Below are positions 6,259 to 6,391 of a DNA stretch of 6,391 nucleotides, piece after piece. The stretch spans positions 1 through 6,391 of the forward strand of contig CAYFJO010000572.1 in the NCBI GenBank assembly GCA_964343305.1. The letters run 5' to 3'. The notes beneath the pieces are model-generated. The model was given only the letters and a program-made list of their open reading frames with translations, was not told the origin of the DNA and did not search any database. A program made the position numbers and the translations under genes. The DNA comes from CAYFJO01 sp964343305 (lineage in GTDB: Bacteria; Planctomycetota; Planctomycetia; Pirellulales; Pirellulaceae). Positions within the stretch are counted from its first letter, which is position 1, and the number at the start of each line of letters is the position of its first letter.

Positions 6259-6277
6259 TCATGAATAATCCAGGCTA
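6259..6277 (+). repeat. Copy of the IS1380-end-like motif
   Basis: TCATGAATAATCCAGGCTA matches 1373-1391 at 18 of 19 bases in the same orientation. Unlike the left copy it is not followed by the inverted arm CGGATTATTCA. It may be the end of a decayed insertion sequence lying to its left (somewhere in 6060-6258), since at 1373-1391 the element also lies to the left. No transposase remnant is readable there. Confidence 0.65.
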
Positions 6278-6391
6278 ATCCCACGTTGACAAAATACGGC
6301 TGGTGAAATGCGCCCATCATGGCGTGGCGCGCTGAGGTAAGGGCTGTTCCTATATTCGATCCGGCAGGAAACCGATTGCAACCTTACTTTG

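Larger units (their letters stand above)
6060..6391. other. Non-coding region downstream of the operon, repeat-bearing
   Basis: I see no supported gene and no hairpin with a T tract, so the operon has no visible intrinsic terminator. The stretch carries a single arm of the TRSVSEG palindrome (6152-6176), a TTCGAATTTG fragment like the tract at 1476-1526 (from about 6181), and a copy of the IS-end-like motif (6259-6277). A TTGACA hexamer at 6286-6291 has no -10 element at normal spacing. An ATG at 6319 opens a frame to the right edge (24 codons, no ribosome binding site), too short to call. Confidence 0.5.

Noticed and set aside
5996..6268. A 90-residue plus-strand open frame after the operon
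   Set aside because: It starts inside the second gene and its latter half is translated repeat DNA; it has no ribosome binding site.
6286..6291. TTGACA as a promoter -35 box
   Set aside because: No -10-like hexamer lies 15-19 bases downstream; the nearest TATATT (6351) is much too far away.
6259..6391. A minus-strand frame open from the right edge (about 44 codons, ending near 6259)
   Set aside because: It ends inside the repeat motif, has no recognisable sequence and is short enough to be chance; the far end lies outside the window.

Overview
The window looks like planctomycete chromosome (inference). The genes are GC-rich. The intergenic DNA carries repeat types I know as widespread in planctomycetes: a palindrome that translates as TRSVSEG / SLAYASG, an adjoining TTTCGA-rich tract, and an IS1380-type transposase. 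No rRNA, tRNA or CRISPR array is visible.

Layout. (1) 1-330, minus strand: the first 110 residues of an unrecognised secreted lipoprotein, cut by the left edge. (2) 331-658: an intergenic stretch with a strong minus-strand hairpin and T-tract terminator (395-427), a perfect TATAAT on the same strand (533-538), and crossing complementary segments between them. (3) 659-1391: the remnant of an IS1380-family insertion sequence whose transposase has lost its C-terminal half. (4) 1373-1526: dense repeat DNA (an 11-bp-stem hairpin, a 24-bp-arm palindrome and a 7-bp-unit tract) ending eight bases before the next start codon. (5) 1535-6059, plus strand: a tight two-gene operon, the main content of the window. 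(6) 6060-6391: no supported gene, but further copies of the repeats seen on the left side of the operon.

The operon encodes a soluble multi-cluster flavoprotein complex. The first gene joins a NuoE/HydC-type [2Fe-2S] thioredoxin-fold protein in frame to a NuoF/HydB-type NADH:FMN subunit with its own thioredoxin-like domain and a C-terminal 2[4Fe-4S] ferredoxin. The second gene is a NuoG-like protein split around a GltD/NfnB-type FAD and NADPH-binding core. An NADH module plus an NADPH module plus many Fe-S clusters is the composition of the Sporomusa-type (Stn) electron-bifurcating transhydrogenase, which couples NADH, NADPH and ferredoxin pools. Here the three expected subunits are carried on two polypeptides. 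This assignment rests on domain content, not on measured activity.

The most unusual detail is a 32-bp exact direct repeat at the NuoE/NuoF junction. Its copies are offset by 73 bp and so are read in different frames, which suggests that a local duplication created the fusion, or that the fusion is only apparent. The operon is also bracketed by inverted copies of the palindrome arm and direct copies of an IS-end-like motif.
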